From contig QHTB01000149.1 of assembly GCA_003220615.1 (NCBI GenBank), positions 1 to 64,000 on the forward strand: a stretch of 64,000 bases of DNA. The letters run 5' to 3'. The translations under genes and the position numbers were made by a program. The notes beneath the pieces were generated by a model. The model ran no database searches. It was not told the origin of the DNA and worked only from the letters and a program-made list of their open reading frames with translations. The stretch comes from Candidatus Rokuibacteriota bacterium (GTDB lineage: Bacteria > Methylomirabilota > Methylomirabilia > Rokubacteriales > CSP1-6). Positions 33,849-43,170 of the stretch are shown piece by piece (the stretch's first letter is position 1; each line of letters opens with the position of its first letter).

Positions 33849-34993
33849 TAATTCTCGGCGTTCACCTGTAACAACGCGACCAGCAGCTCGGTGGTCGCGA
33901 CGATGTCGTTGACGTCCACCCACTCGTTGACGGTGTGGATGGCGCGCATGCCGCAGCCCAGGTTGGCCACCTCGAGCCCGCGGCCCGCGAAGACGTTGGC
34001 GTCGCAGCCGCCGCCCGTGGCTCGCGTGCGGAAGTTGCGATGCAGCCGCTCGGCCGCCCTCGTCATCAAGCGAACGATCGCGGTGTCGTCGCCGAGGTCG
34101 AGCCGCTCGTAGCCGCGGGCCACCCGCGCCTCGACGCGAGCCGTGTGCCCGCGCCCCTCGACCGTGACGTGGTGGCGGGCCGCCGCGTCGTCGAAGCAGC
34201 GCTGCATGTGCTGGGTCTGCGCGTCGAGCTTGGCGAGGCTTCGGCTCCGCGTCTCGCCCCTTATCGTGACCCGGTTGGGCACGATGTTGGTCGCCAGCCC
34301 GCCCTCGATCACCCCGAGGTTCGCCGTCGTCTCGTCGTCGATGCGGCCGAGCCTCATCCCCGCGATGGCCTCGGCCGCCACCTTGATGGCGCTGATGCCC
34401 TGCTCCGGGCAGACGCCGGCGTGGGCCTCGAGGCCGTGCACCACGAAGCTCACGTGATTGGCGGCCGGCGCGCGCGTGATCAACTCGTTGACGCCGTCGC
34501 AGTCGAGGACGAGCCCGCGCCGGGCGGCCAGGCGCGTGACGTCGAAGTGTTTGGCGCCGAGCAGGCCGTTCTCCTCGCAGATGGTGAAGAGGATCTCGAT
34601 GGGGCCGTGGGGTAGACGGCGCTCACGCGCGACACGGACGGATTCGAGGATGGCCACGATGCCCGCCTTGTCGTCGCCGCCGAGGATCGTGGTGCCGTCG
34701 GTTCTGATGACGTCGCCCTGAGCGACTGGCCGGATGTTCTGGCACGGCACGACGGTGTCCATGTGGGCGCAGAGGAGCAGTGGCGGGGCCGACGGCGCGG
34801 TGCCTGGAATACGGCCGAGCACGTTGCCGGTGTCTCCACCGATCTTCGACCCGGCGTCATCGACTTCCACCTGAGCGCCGAGCGCTTCGAGCGCGGGGAT
34901 CAGACGCTGGGCCACCGGCAACTCGTGGCGCGAGGGACTCGAGGTCTGTACGAGCTCGATGAACTCCGAGACCACGCGCTGGCGGTTGATCAT
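33848..34993 (-). CDS. M20 family metallopeptidase (PepT-like)
   Basis: A 381-residue cytoplasmic di-zinc peptidase or deacylase. LLCAHMDTVV near 70 carries the first zinc His and catalytic Asp, GGDDKAGIVAILE near 107 the bridging Asp, and ICEENGLLGAKHFD near 140 the catalytic Glu. HAGVCPEQGISAIKVAAEAIAG is the dimerisation-domain entry, and a final His (IHTVNEWV) completes the site. The set resembles tripeptidase T/PepT-like members. ATG 34993 is used because GGAGG lies 5 bases upstream; it overlaps the alpha/beta hydrolase stop (ATGA). It is the last gene of the minus-strand run from 39317. Confidence 0.9.
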   Translation of the reverse strand: MINRQRVVSEFIELVQTSSPSRHELPVAQRLIPALEALGAQVEVDDAGSKIGGDTGNVLGRIPGTAPSAPPLLLCAHMDTVVPCQNIRPVAQGDVIRTDGTTILGGDDKAGIVAILESVRVARERRLPHGPIEILFTICEENGLLGAKHFDVTRLAARRGLVLDCDGVNELITRAPAANHVSFVVHGLEAHAGVCPEQGISAIKVAAEAIAGMRLGRIDDETTANLGVIEGGLATNIVPNRVTIRGETRSRSLAKLDAQTQHMQRCFDDAAARHHVTVEGRGHTARVEARVARGYERLDLGDDTAIVRLMTRAAERLHRNFRTRATGGGCDANVFAGRGLEVANLGCGMRAIHTVNEWVDVNDIVATTELLVALLQVNAEN

Positions 34994-35712
34994 GCCGCCT
35001 CCTTCAAGAAGCGTCCGAACCACTCGAGGCTCGCGGCAACCGCCGCTCGGCGGTGGCCGCTGTCGCTGAGCCGGTGGTCGGCGCCGGGAATGATGACGAG
35101 ATCGCAGGGATCCTTTGCGCGCGCGTGCAGCGTGGCACCGTGCTCCGCGGGCACGACGTCATCGGCCTCGGCCTGGATCACCAGATGGCTGCCGACGCCC
35201 GTCGGCGCATTGTCGTAGCGGTGCGTGGCGAGCTCCTCGTAGAACGCGATGCCGAATCCTTTCGCGTCGGCCGAGGGCGTGTCCATCAGCTCGCCGAGAT
35301 TCGACGGCGCGTTCCACGTCACGACGGGCAGTCCGTCACCGCGGGCGGCGGCCACGTGCAGGGCGACGTAGCCGCCCAGGCTCGAGCCGAGGAGACCGAA
35401 GCGTCCGTCCAGTCGCCGGTGGAACGCGAGGAACTTCATCACGGCCTCGAGATCCTCGACGCGCGTGGCGATGGTGGTGTCCTCCTCGTCGCCGCTCGAC
35501 TCGCCGCAGCCGCGAAAGTCGAAGCGCGCCAGGGCCAGGCCAGCCGCGGGAAGCTCGGCGCCCAGCAACAGGTACTTGTCACTGTCCTTCGACGCGCCGA
35601 GCCCGTGACAGGCGACCACGCACGGCACGCGGCGCCGTCCCTCGGGCACGTGAAGGACGAGAGCGAGACGGGCCCCGGGAAGGGTGACGGTGTGCTTGTC
35701 TTCTCCGCTCAT
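34990..35712 (-). CDS. Alpha/beta hydrolase
   Basis: A 240-residue serine hydrolase. VVACHGLGASKDS near 34 is the oxyanion loop, GLLGSSLGGYVAL near 106 the nucleophile elbow with Ser, AEADDVVP near 180 the acid, and PGADHRLSD near 210 the His. The compact form fits esterase/peptidase-like cytosolic enzymes (for example acyl-CoA thioesterase-like BAAT or YfbR neighbours); the substrate is unknown. It lies between TatD (18 bases upstream) and the M20 peptidase. Confidence 0.88.
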   Translation of the reverse strand: MSGEDKHTVTLPGARLALVLHVPEGRRRVPCVVACHGLGASKDSDKYLLLGAELPAAGLALARFDFRGCGESSGDEEDTTIATRVEDLEAVMKFLAFHRRLDGRFGLLGSSLGGYVALHVAAARGDGLPVVTWNAPSNLGELMDTPSADAKGFGIAFYEELATHRYDNAPTGVGSHLVIQAEADDVVPAEHGATLHARAKDPCDLVIIPGADHRLSDSGHRRAAVAASLEWFGRFLKEAA

Positions 35713-35730
35713 GTGCCACTCGCCGGAACG

Positions 35731-36516
35731 TCAGGCCCAGACCAGGTCGAAGAGGCGGCAGGCGTTGGTGGAGAGCCGGAACATCACGTCAGCCACGGGC
35801 AGCTGCTTGATCTTCGCCAGCTCTTCGGCCACGCGCGCCGCGAACCACGGCCCCGAGTCGAGTCCTTCGAACTCGCCCGAGTACTTCCACGGGGCATCGC
35901 TCTCCACGAGCAGGGAGTCGAGCGGCACCGACGTCGCCAGCTCGCGATCACGCTCTCGGTAGACGACCTCCGGCCCCACCGACACGAAGTACCCCGCCCC
36001 CACGATGTCGCGGGTGACGTCGGGCGGAGCCTTGTGCCAGTGGAAGACCGCGCGCTCGATGCCATGGCGCTTGAGGGCTTGCAGCGCGCCGGCCGCGGCG
36101 CCGTGGGGCGCGTGGAGAGCCACCGCGAGGTCGTAGCGTCCGGCGAGCGCGAGCAGACGGTCCAGGCGCTCGCGGCCTCGCTCCATCGTCGCCGCGGGGT
36201 CGCTGGACGACTGCAGGCAATACCAGGGCAGGCCCACCTCACCGAGGCCGATGATGCGGGCGTGGTGCTCGATCACCTGCTGCTCGACCTGCTCGAGGTC
36301 GTGGTCGCTCAGATGGACACGGTCGGGATGAAACCCGAGACAGGCCCACACCATCTTCGAGTTGGCCGTGGCCAGAGCGAGCGTCCGCTCGTTCGTGTCG
36401 ACGTCGCAGCCCACGCCGACGACGCCCCACACGTCGTGGGCCAGCGCCGTCTGTAGCGTCTCCTGCATGTTGGCGAACGCCGGCTCGTACAGGTGGCAGT
36501 GGGTGTCGATGATCAT
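35731..36516 (-). CDS. TatD family metal-dependent hydrolase
   Basis: A 261-residue TIM-barrel hydrolase. DTHCHLYEP at 4-12 gives the first His-x-His, GLGEVGLPW near 91 the bridging Glu, LHAPHG near 130 the third His, HWHKAP near 155 the fourth and ESDAPW near 205 the catalytic Asp. TatD proteins are deoxyribonucleases or amidohydrolase-like enzymes; here VGLPW and ESDAPW differ slightly from the usual IGLDY and TDAP, so the substrate may differ. It sits between the PmbA gene (12 bases upstream) and the alpha/beta hydrolase. Confidence 0.88.
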   Translation of the reverse strand: MIIDTHCHLYEPAFANMQETLQTALAHDVWGVVGVGCDVDTNERTLALATANSKMVWACLGFHPDRVHLSDHDLEQVEQQVIEHHARIIGLGEVGLPWYCLQSSSDPAATMERGRERLDRLLALAGRYDLAVALHAPHGAAAGALQALKRHGIERAVFHWHKAPPDVTRDIVGAGYFVSVGPEVVYRERDRELATSVPLDSLLVESDAPWKYSGEFEGLDSGPWFAARVAEELAKIKQLPVADVMFRLSTNACRLFDLVWA

Positions 36517-36528
36517 GCGGCCCGGGCT

Positions 36529-37875
36529 CTAGTCCCCGGCAACGACCATGCTCGCGATCTTCACGGTGGGCGCCGCAGTCCGCTCGCGCAGGACGAGGTC
36601 GTTTCCGATGCCGTCCACCTCGGCGAACATCTCGAGCAGGTTGCCGGCGATCGTCACTTCCTCCACCGGATAGGCGAAGGCTCCGTTCTCGATCCAGAGG
36701 CCGACGGCGCCGCGCGAGTAATCGCCGGTGACGCCGTTGACGCCGAAGCCGATCAGCTCGGTGACGTAGAGCCCCTCGCGAACGGAAGCGATCAGGTCCT
36801 GGGGGCTGGTCGAGCCGGGCATGAGCATGAGATTGGTCGTGGCCACGGTGACGCCGGCTCCGTCGCGGGCGGCGTGGTGCGTGGAGGCGAGGCCGAGCTT
36901 CCGAGCGCTGTAGCTGTCGAGCAGGTACGACTGCAGGACGCCTTCGCTGACGACGACGGTCCGGCGCGTCGCCATGCCCTCGCCATCGAACGGCCGCGAC
37001 CCGAGCCCACCCGGCCTGAGTCCATCGTCCACGATCGTGACCGAGGGCGCCGCGATCGTCGTGCCCAGCCGATCGAGCAAGAACGATGCGCGTCGGTAGA
37101 GGCTGGGCCCCGCCGCCGCCGAGGCGATCGCACGGACGAGCGTCGCCGCCGTCTCCGGATCGAAGATCACCGGGACCTCGGTGGTCTTGACCTTCCGCGC
37201 GCCGAGGCGGCGCACGGCCCGCGCCGCCGCCGTGCGGCCGACCTCGGCGGGATCGTCGAGCGCCGCGCGCTTGCGAGCCGTCGTGTACCAGCCGTCGCGC
37301 TGCATCTCGCCGTTCTGCGCGGCCACGGGCGACGCGGTGATCCCGAAGCTCGACGTCCGATAGCCGCCCGAGAACCCCGACGACGTCGCGTACGCGTACC
37401 GCGCCTGACGATCCCAGAACTCGGCGCCCTCGGAATTCGTCACCCGAGGGTCGGCCGCCATCGCGGCGGCCTCGGCGCGACGAGCGATGTCGATCTTGGC
37501 CTCCGGCGCGAGATCGTGACCGCTCAGGTCCGCCAGGTCCAGATCGGGGATCGACCTCGTGAGCTCCGCAGCATCGGGAAGTCCAGCGTGAGGATCCTCG
37601 GCGGTGATCTTGGCGAGCCGGGTCGCTTCTTCGACCACGCGCTCGAGCGAGCCGGACGAGAGGTCCGAGGTCGAGGCCGCGGCGGAGGCGCGGCCTGCGA
37701 AGACGCGCAGCGAGAGTCGCTGATCGTGCGAGTGCGTCACCGTGTCGACCTCGCCCAGTCGTACGGTGGCGCTGAAGTGGCGCTCGTCGACGAGGAAGCC
37801 GTCGGCAGCGGTGGCGCCGAGCACGGTCGCGCGCTTGAGGACCGAGACGAGCAGGTCGGCGTCGATCCCGCTCAC
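36529..37875 (-). CDS. pmbA: PmbA/TldE protease partner (second pair)
   Basis: A 448-residue classical PmbA/TldE protein. It lacks the HExxH motif. SVTIVDDGLRPGGLGSRPFDGEGMATRRTVVVSEGVLQSYLLDSYSARKLG is diagnostic, with the conserved PFDGEG loop, as is GDYSRGAVGLWIENG near the C-terminus. In E. coli PmbA (TldE) forms the complex with TldD that degrades unfolded peptides. GTG 37875 overlaps the tldD stop, so the subunits are co-translated; a longer upstream frame is a shadow. Confidence 0.92.
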   Translation of the reverse strand: MSGIDADLLVSVLKRATVLGATAADGFLVDERHFSATVRLGEVDTVTHSHDQRLSLRVFAGRASAAASTSDLSSGSLERVVEEATRLAKITAEDPHAGLPDAAELTRSIPDLDLADLSGHDLAPEAKIDIARRAEAAAMAADPRVTNSEGAEFWDRQARYAYATSSGFSGGYRTSSFGITASPVAAQNGEMQRDGWYTTARKRAALDDPAEVGRTAAARAVRRLGARKVKTTEVPVIFDPETAATLVRAIASAAAGPSLYRRASFLLDRLGTTIAAPSVTIVDDGLRPGGLGSRPFDGEGMATRRTVVVSEGVLQSYLLDSYSARKLGLASTHHAARDGAGVTVATTNLMLMPGSTSPQDLIASVREGLYVTELIGFGVNGVTGDYSRGAVGLWIENGAFAYPVEEVTIAGNLLEMFAEVDGIGNDLVLRERTAAPTVKIASMVVAGD

Positions 37876-39317
37876 ACCTGCGTCCCCCCGACCGTCATTC
37901 CGTCGATGCGAATGGTGGGCAGGCCGACGCCCACGGGAACCGACTGGCCGTCCTTGCCGCACGTGCCGATTCCCTCGTCGAGCTTCAGGTCGTGACCGAC
38001 GCGGCTGACACGCGTGAGCGCGTCGGGTCCGTTGCCGATGAGCGTCGCGCCCTTGACGGGCGCCGTCACCCGGCCGTCTTCGATCAGGTAGGCCTCGCTG
38101 GCGGAGAAGACGAACTTGCCGCTGGTGATGTCGACCTGGCCGCCCCCGAACGCGACGGCGTAGAGGCCCTGCTTGACCGAGCGCAGGATGTCCTCGGGTG
38201 CCTCCTCGCCGGCCAGCATGAACGTGTTGGTCATGCGCGGCATGGGCGGATACGCGTACGACTCGCGGCGTCCGTTGCCGGTCGCCGTCATGCCCATGAG
38301 CCGGGCGTTGAGCTTGTCCTGCATGTAACTGCACAGCACGCCGCGATCGATGAGAACGTTCCGCGACGTCGGCGTGCCTTCGTCGTCGACGTTCAGCGAG
38401 CCGCGGCGGTTCGGGATCGTTCCGTCGTCGACCACCGTGACGAGCTCCGAGGCCACCTTCTGCCCGAGACGGCCGGCGAAGGCCGACACGCCCTTGCGAT
38501 TGAAATCGCCCTCGAGGCCGTGGCCGATCGCCTCGTGGAGGAGAATGCCCGGCCAGCCGGGGCCCAGCACGACCGTCATCGCCCCGGCCGGCGCTTCCAC
38601 CGCCGCGAGCTTGAGGCCCGCCTGGCGTGCCGCCTCGCGCGCGAAGCGCTCCCAGCGGCGGTCCTCGAGGAACCAGTCGAAAGCCACGCGGCCACCACCG
38701 CCGTACGTCCCGATCTCCCGCTTGTCCCCGTCTTCGGCGATGACGGTGACGTTGAGCCGCGTGAGCGGCCGGATGTCACCGACCGTCCAGCCGGCAGCGG
38801 TCACGACGAACACGATCACGTCCTCGCTCGTGACACTCGCGATGACCTGATGGACCCGGGGATCCGCGGCGCGCGCGGCCCGATCGGCTGAGCGCAACAG
38901 GTCCAGCTTGCGCGCGAGGTCGGCGGCGACCGGCGTCTCGCGCAAACCATAGAGGTCGTGAGGCCTGCCGTTCGGCACCGCCACCACCGCCGAGCCGCGC
39001 GCGTCGGCCGCGATGGCTCGCGCCTGACGGGCCGCCTCTTCGAGGTTCGTGATCGAGATGTCGTCGGTGTGGGCGTAGCCCGTGCGCGTGCCGGCCTGGG
39101 CGCGAACACCCGCCCCCTGGCTCACGTGTCGCGACGCCTTCTTGACCACGCCCTCCTCCAGCACCAGCTCCTCGATGATGCGGTACTCGAGATAGATGTC
39201 GGCGTCGTCGACCTTGCCTCGAAGGGCGGAGCCGAGCAGCCGATCGATGGTTGACGAGGTGATGTTGAAACGATCGGCGAAGAAGGCTTCGGGACGCGCG
39301 AGAGCGAAGTCGACCAT
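37872..39317 (-). CDS. tldD: TldD zinc protease (second pair)
   Basis: A 481-residue classical TldD. LLHEAIGHGLEGDFNRKG holds the zinc motif HEAIGH at 261-266 and the further acidic residues; NRRGSLNVDDEGTPTSRNVLI, MTNTFMLAGE and the C-terminal GTCGKDGQSVPVGVGLPTIRI are all signatures. It is the catalytic half of the peptide-degrading or peptide-processing TldD/TldE complex. GGAG lies 8 bases before ATG 39317. A 14-bp palindrome (39342-39355) lies 25 bases upstream. Confidence 0.94.
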   Translation of the reverse strand: MVDFALARPEAFFADRFNITSSTIDRLLGSALRGKVDDADIYLEYRIIEELVLEEGVVKKASRHVSQGAGVRAQAGTRTGYAHTDDISITNLEEAARQARAIAADARGSAVVAVPNGRPHDLYGLRETPVAADLARKLDLLRSADRAARAADPRVHQVIASVTSEDVIVFVVTAAGWTVGDIRPLTRLNVTVIAEDGDKREIGTYGGGGRVAFDWFLEDRRWERFAREAARQAGLKLAAVEAPAGAMTVVLGPGWPGILLHEAIGHGLEGDFNRKGVSAFAGRLGQKVASELVTVVDDGTIPNRRGSLNVDDEGTPTSRNVLIDRGVLCSYMQDKLNARLMGMTATGNGRRESYAYPPMPRMTNTFMLAGEEAPEDILRSVKQGLYAVAFGGGQVDITSGKFVFSASEAYLIEDGRVTAPVKGATLIGNGPDALTRVSRVGHDLKLDEGIGTCGKDGQSVPVGVGLPTIRIDGMTVGGTQV

Positions 39318-39334
39318 GCGGCGGCTCCAATCGT

Positions 39335-39355
39335 AGCTGGGGGCCCAGCTGGGCC
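39335..39355. promoter_or_regulatory. Palindrome upstream of tldD
   Basis: GGCCCAGCTGGGCC (39342-39355) is a perfect 14-bp palindrome; AGCTGGG-GG-CCCAGCT (39335-39350) overlaps it. It lies 25-38 bases before the tldD start and could be an operator or a hairpin in the leader. It is not a terminator for the upstream gene, because on that strand no T-run follows. Confidence 0.35.
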
Positions 39356-39401
39356 AAAGTTTTTTGGAGGTGCTCTGGGAACTTCCTCTGATCTTACGCT
39401 G

Positions 39402-40205
39402 CTAGACGGCGGCCTGAAAGTTCTGCACGATCTCGTGGATCTGCCTCAGGCCGGCCATCAGCGACGGCCCGGGCGACAGCACGTCACTGCCGTCGAGCTC
39501 GTGGATCTGCCCGCGCCTCACCGCCGTCATCCCCTGCCAGCCGGGCCGGCCGGCGATGGCGTCGCGGTCCACCGGCTTGCCACACCAGGACGCCAGGATG
39601 ATCTCCGGATCACGGCGGACCACTTCGTCGGCTGCCACGATGCGCTGGCTGGCGATCGGGCGGTCGCGCAGCTCGGCGAAGACGTCGCGGCCGCCGGCGA
39701 TCTCGATGAGCTCCGAGACCCAGCCGATGCCGGTGATGAGTGGTTCGTGCCACTCCTCGAAGTAGACGCGCGGGCGATCGGGCCACACGCTCGAGTACTC
39801 GCGAATCTGCTTCACCTCGTCCCTGATGTCCTGGATCAGCGCGCGCGCCGGCGTCTCGCACCCGAGCGCGCCGCCGATCATGAGGATCGTCCTCAGCACG
39901 TCGTCGAACGAGCGCTGATTCGTGCACAGCACCGCGACGCCGCTGCCGATCAGGTCCCGCATGACGTCCTTCTGGAGATCGGAGAAGCCGAGCACGAGAT
40001 CGGGCTCGAGCGCGAGGATCTTGTCGAGCCTGAACGTCGTGAAGCCGCCGACCTTGGCCTTCTCCCGCGCCTCATCGGGCCGGCGCGCAGTGCCGGGCAC
40101 CCCGACCACCCGCTCGCCGGCTCCGAGCACGTGCGCGATCTCCGCGGTCTCGGCGGTCAGGCACACGATGCGCTGCGGGAAGTCGACGGCCGTCTTGCCG
40201 TACAC
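39402..40205 (-). CDS. Cobalamin/Fe3+-type substrate-binding protein without signal peptide
   Basis: A 267-residue helical-backbone binding protein (BtuF/FhuD fold). VVGVPGTARRPDEAREKAKVGGFTTFRLDKILALEPDLVLGFSDLQ and the later GGRDVFAEL and DPEIILASWCGK segments are typical. There is no secretion signal or lipobox at the N-terminus (MYGKTAVDFPQRIV), so it is probably cytoplasmic, unlike BtuF. GTG 40205 is 4 bases after the M20 amidohydrolase stop. No BtuCD is nearby. Confidence 0.82.
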   Translation of the reverse strand: MYGKTAVDFPQRIVCLTAETAEIAHVLGAGERVVGVPGTARRPDEAREKAKVGGFTTFRLDKILALEPDLVLGFSDLQKDVMRDLIGSGVAVLCTNQRSFDDVLRTILMIGGALGCETPARALIQDIRDEVKQIREYSSVWPDRPRVYFEEWHEPLITGIGWVSELIEIAGGRDVFAELRDRPIASQRIVAADEVVRRDPEIILASWCGKPVDRDAIAGRPGWQGMTAVRRGQIHELDGSDVLSPGPSLMAGLRQIHEIVQNFQAAV

Positions 40206-40209
40206 GCGG

Positions 40210-41535
40210 TCAGGCCTCGTACACCTCGCGCCGGGCGATCCCGCGCTGGAACGAGAGGTATTGCGCGCGCGTCATCGGCGGCCGCGCGCCGACGACCTCG
40301 CGCGCACCGGCCGCGCCGTCGGCGAGCATGTCGATGACCATCGCCGCCAGCGCCTTGGCCGGGGCGACGTACGCGAGCGCCTTGTCCTCGATCTGGAAAT
40401 CGGCGCTGTGACCGCTCCCGCGGGCGCCGCCGATGTACGGGTGGAGGATGGGCATCACCTGGGAGAGGTCGCCCATGTCGGTGGAGCCCGTGCGATGGCC
40501 GATCTGCCGGTAGTGCTCTTCGCCGACGAGACGCGCCATCGCCCGCTTGAAGTGCGCCGCCATCGCGTCGTCGCAGCGCATCGGCATGTAGCCGGGCAGC
40601 GTCTCGATCTCGACCTGCGCGCCGAGCGCGAGCGCGCCCGCGCGCAGGGCGCGGTCGACCTTGACGTTGGCGTCGAGGATCGCCTCCACCGTACGGCCCC
40701 GGACGTAGGTCTCGAGCCTCACCTCGCCCGGGATCACGTTCACCTGAGATCCGCCGTGCGTGATGATCGGATGGACGCGGATCGTGTCCTCGTCGCGGAA
40801 GGTCTCGCGGATGGCGTTGATCGCGGCGAGCGCGATCTGCGCCGCGTAGAGGGCGTTCACTCCGAGCCACGGGGCTCCGCCGGCGTGTGCGGCCCGTCCG
40901 ACGTACCGGACGGTCTTCACGATGCAGCCGTTGTTGGACGCGGACACTCCGGCCTTGCCGTCCTCGGGCCGCGCGGTCGTGTGGATCATCATCGCGAGAT
41001 CCACGTCGTCGAAGTGACCGAGACGCAGCAGCTCCGGCTTGCCGCCGAGGAACTCGAGCTTGCCCGCGCGGGCCTGGCTCACGCGCCACTCGATGTCGCC
41101 GTACTCCTCGGCGGGCACCGCGAAGAAGACGAGTCGCCCGGCGAGATGAGCGGCGGCCCGTGCGTCCATCAATCCCATGGCCGCGCCCAGCAGGCCGGCG
41201 ATCTGGGCATTGTGGCCACACGCGTGGGCGGCACCCGTCGCTGGATCGGCGTCGGGATGTCCGACGACGACGAGCGCGTCGAGCTCGCCGAGGAGGGCGA
41301 ACGTGGGCCCGTCGCCGGCGCGCCCGGGCAGATCCGCGCGCACGCCGGTGACGGCGAGGCCGCTCCGAGGCGAGAGACCGAGCTTGCCCAGCGTCTCCTC
41401 GACGAGCCGAGAGGTCTTGATCTCCTTGAAGCCGAGCTCGGGATGCCGGCGGATCTGCTCCCCGAGGCCGATGATCTCGTCCCGCCGCCGGTCGATCGCC
41501 TGCCAGACGTCGCGCTTGAGGTCGTCTCTCATCAT
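40210..41535 (-). CDS. M20D family amidohydrolase
   Basis: A 441-residue M20 peptidase-like amidohydrolase. RRHPELGFKE opens the M20D type, GELDAL near 84 and ACGHNAQIAGLLGAA near 106 carry the metal residues, and VPAEEYGD gives the catalytic Glu. RAAHAGGAPWLGVNAL starts the lid domain, and GSTDMGDLSQVMP is the final metal region. The family includes aminobenzoyl-glutamate and indole-acyl amino acid hydrolases; the length and GHFDDVDLAMMIHTTAR point to the AbgB-like group. The gene heads the minus run and lies beside the family A repeat cluster. Confidence 0.88.
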   Translation of the reverse strand: MMRDDLKRDVWQAIDRRRDEIIGLGEQIRRHPELGFKEIKTSRLVEETLGKLGLSPRSGLAVTGVRADLPGRAGDGPTFALLGELDALVVVGHPDADPATGAAHACGHNAQIAGLLGAAMGLMDARAAAHLAGRLVFFAVPAEEYGDIEWRVSQARAGKLEFLGGKPELLRLGHFDDVDLAMMIHTTARPEDGKAGVSASNNGCIVKTVRYVGRAAHAGGAPWLGVNALYAAQIALAAINAIRETFRDEDTIRVHPIITHGGSQVNVIPGEVRLETYVRGRTVEAILDANVKVDRALRAGALALGAQVEIETLPGYMPMRCDDAMAAHFKRAMARLVGEEHYRQIGHRTGSTDMGDLSQVMPILHPYIGGARGSGHSADFQIEDKALAYVAPAKALAAMVIDMLADGAAGAREVVGARPPMTRAQYLSFQRGIARREVYEA

Positions 41536-41591
41536 GTCTGGAGCCTCGTTAGGAAGCGGTCACCTTGGCCGTGATCGGCGCCAGGAGAATA

Positions 41592-41717
41592 CCATTGGAG
41601 CGGGTGACGCTTGCCCGGCTCGAACCGGGGGTGGCCTGCACGAGGAGCGCGGGGCTGCAGTCATTGGAGCGGGTGCCGCGTGCTCGCCTTGAACCGAAGG
41701 TGGCGAGGTCTAGGTGC
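41592..41717. repeat. GC-rich repeat cluster, family A, copy 2
   Basis: Two imperfect units 69 bp apart, each starting CATTGGAGCGGGTG and containing CGAACCGGGGGTGGC or a variant TTGAACCGAAGGTGGCGAG. They share the GGCTCGA-CCG-GGGTGGC core with 6463-6655. The region 41536-41766 between the amidohydrolase and thiE holds nothing else I can identify. Confidence 0.65.
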
Positions 41718-41766
41718 GCGCAGCTGCGTTCGTCTCCCCGATTGATAGAACTCGAACCTTGCAGCT

Positions 41767-42390
41767 TCATCGGTTGAGCGCGTCGAGGAATCGCTGGGTA
41801 GCGGCGGCAGGAGAGTCGGCCGACAGGATCGCCGAGATCACGGCGACACCGTGGGCGCCTGCAGCTCTGACTTCGGCAACGCGCTCGGGCGTGATGCCTC
41901 CGATAGCGATGACGGGCACCGCGACGGCTGCCGCCACGCGCTCGAGGGCCGACAAGCCCTGGGGCGCGCCGTACCGCCGCTTGGACGGCGTGTCGTAGAC
42001 GGGACCGAAGAAGATCCACTCGGCGCCCGCCGTCGCGGCGCTGACGGCCTCGGCCACCGAGTGCACCGAGGCCCCGATCCTCACGCGCTTGTCCGCCGCT
42101 CTCCGCATGTCCTCGACGGAGAGCGAGGTCGAGGTGCGCTGAACACCGTCGGCTCCGACCGCCAGCGCGATGTCGACACGATCGTTGACGATCAAGAGCG
42201 CGCCGTGGGCCGCCGCCGGCGGCCGAAGGGCGCGACAGAGGTGAGCGACCTCGGGCGCCGGCAGGTCTTTCTCTCTCACCTGCACCGCTGGCAGTCCGGC
42301 GGCCAGGCACTGCGTGACGACCGCGAACAGATCGCGATCACGCGTCTGCGAGCGGTCGGTGACGAGGCAGAGCCTCAGCTCGTCGACCAA
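41767..42390 (-). CDS. thiE: Thiamine phosphate synthase ThiE
   Basis: A 207-residue TIM-barrel enzyme that joins HMP-PP and the thiazole phosphate into thiamine phosphate. VQVREKDL near 36 binds the pyrophosphate, [20 protein letters not shown] near 65 and GASVHSV near 107 are signatures, [18 protein letters not shown] near 127 holds the phosphate loop, and VIAIGGI near 160 ends the set. TTG 42390 starts inside the end of thiG (16-base overlap), so it is translated together with it. It is under the TPP riboswitch upstream of thiS. Confidence 0.93.
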   Translation of the reverse strand: MVDELRLCLVTDRSQTRDRDLFAVVTQCLAAGLPAVQVREKDLPAPEVAHLCRALRPPAAAHGALLIVNDRVDIALAVGADGVQRTSTSLSVEDMRRAADKRVRIGASVHSVAEAVSAATAGAEWIFFGPVYDTPSKRRYGAPQGLSALERVAAAVAVPVIAIGGITPERVAEVRAAGAHGVAVISAILSADSPAAATQRFLDALNR

Positions 42391-43157
42391 TCGGGGAGGC
42401 CCTCGAGCGGCGAGGACGCGCTGGCGTAGAGCTTCTTCGGCATCCGTCCGGCCTTGTAGGCCAGACGCCCGGCCTCGACGGCCTGGCGCATGGCGCGCGC
42501 CATGGCAACCGGGTCGCGCGCGGACGCGATGGCGGTGTTCATCAGCACGCCGTCGCAGCCGAGCTCCATCGCGATCGCGGCATCGGACGCGGTGCCGACG
42601 CCGGCGTCGACGATGACCGGGACCGACACGGTCTCGAGGATGATCTTGATGTTGTAAGGGTTGCGGATGCCGAGGCCTGAGCCGATGGGCGCTCCGAGCG
42701 GCATCACCACCGCCGCCCCCGCGTCCTCCAGCTTCTTGGCCATGACCGGGTCGTCGTTCGTGTACGGCATCACCACGAAGCCGTCGCGGGCCAGCGTCTT
42801 CGTCGCGTCGAGCAGGCCCTGAACGTCCGGGAAGAGCGTGCGGGAGTCGCCGATCACCTCGAGCTTCACGAGCTCCCCGAGGCCGGCCTCGCGCGCCAGG
42901 TAGGCCGTGCGCACCGCCTCCTCCGCCGTATAGCAGCCAGCGGTGTTCGGCAGGAGCGTAAAGCGCTTCGTGTCGATGTAATCGAGGATCGACTCGCCAC
43001 TGCCGGGCAGGCTTACGCGCCGGATGGCCACGGTGACGATCTCCGCGCCCGATTCCTCGTGGGCCTGACGCATGATGTCGAGCGACCCGTATTTCCCGGT
43101 GCCCACGATCAGGCGCGACGCGAACTCCTTGCCTCCGATCACGAGGGACGTGTCCAT
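42375..43157 (-). CDS. thiG: Thiazole synthase ThiG
   Basis: A 260-residue thiazole synthase that builds the thiazole ring from DXP, dehydroglycine and sulfur carried by ThiS. It shows [10 protein letters not shown] near 17, VTVAIRRV near 42, LPNTAGC near 70, VKLEVIGD near 98 with the Schiff-base Lys, and [11 protein letters not shown] near 140. ATG 43157 is preferred over an upstream frame because GAGGAGG lies 6 bases before it and the family starts MxxxxVIGGKEF. It follows thiS by 13 bases. Confidence 0.95.
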   Translation of the reverse strand: MDTSLVIGGKEFASRLIVGTGKYGSLDIMRQAHEESGAEIVTVAIRRVSLPGSGESILDYIDTKRFTLLPNTAGCYTAEEAVRTAYLAREAGLGELVKLEVIGDSRTLFPDVQGLLDATKTLARDGFVVMPYTNDDPVMAKKLEDAGAAVVMPLGAPIGSGLGIRNPYNIKIILETVSVPVIVDAGVGTASDAAIAMELGCDGVLMNTAIASARDPVAMARAMRQAVEAGRLAYKAGRMPKKLYASASSPLEGLPDWSTS

Positions 43158-43170
43158 GGCTATCCTCCTC

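Noticed and set aside
39335-39366. Hairpin plus T-run (TTTTTT at 39360-39365) as a plus-strand terminator
   Set aside because: No plus-strand gene ends here; both flanking genes are on the minus strand, where the T-run is an A-run before the hairpin.
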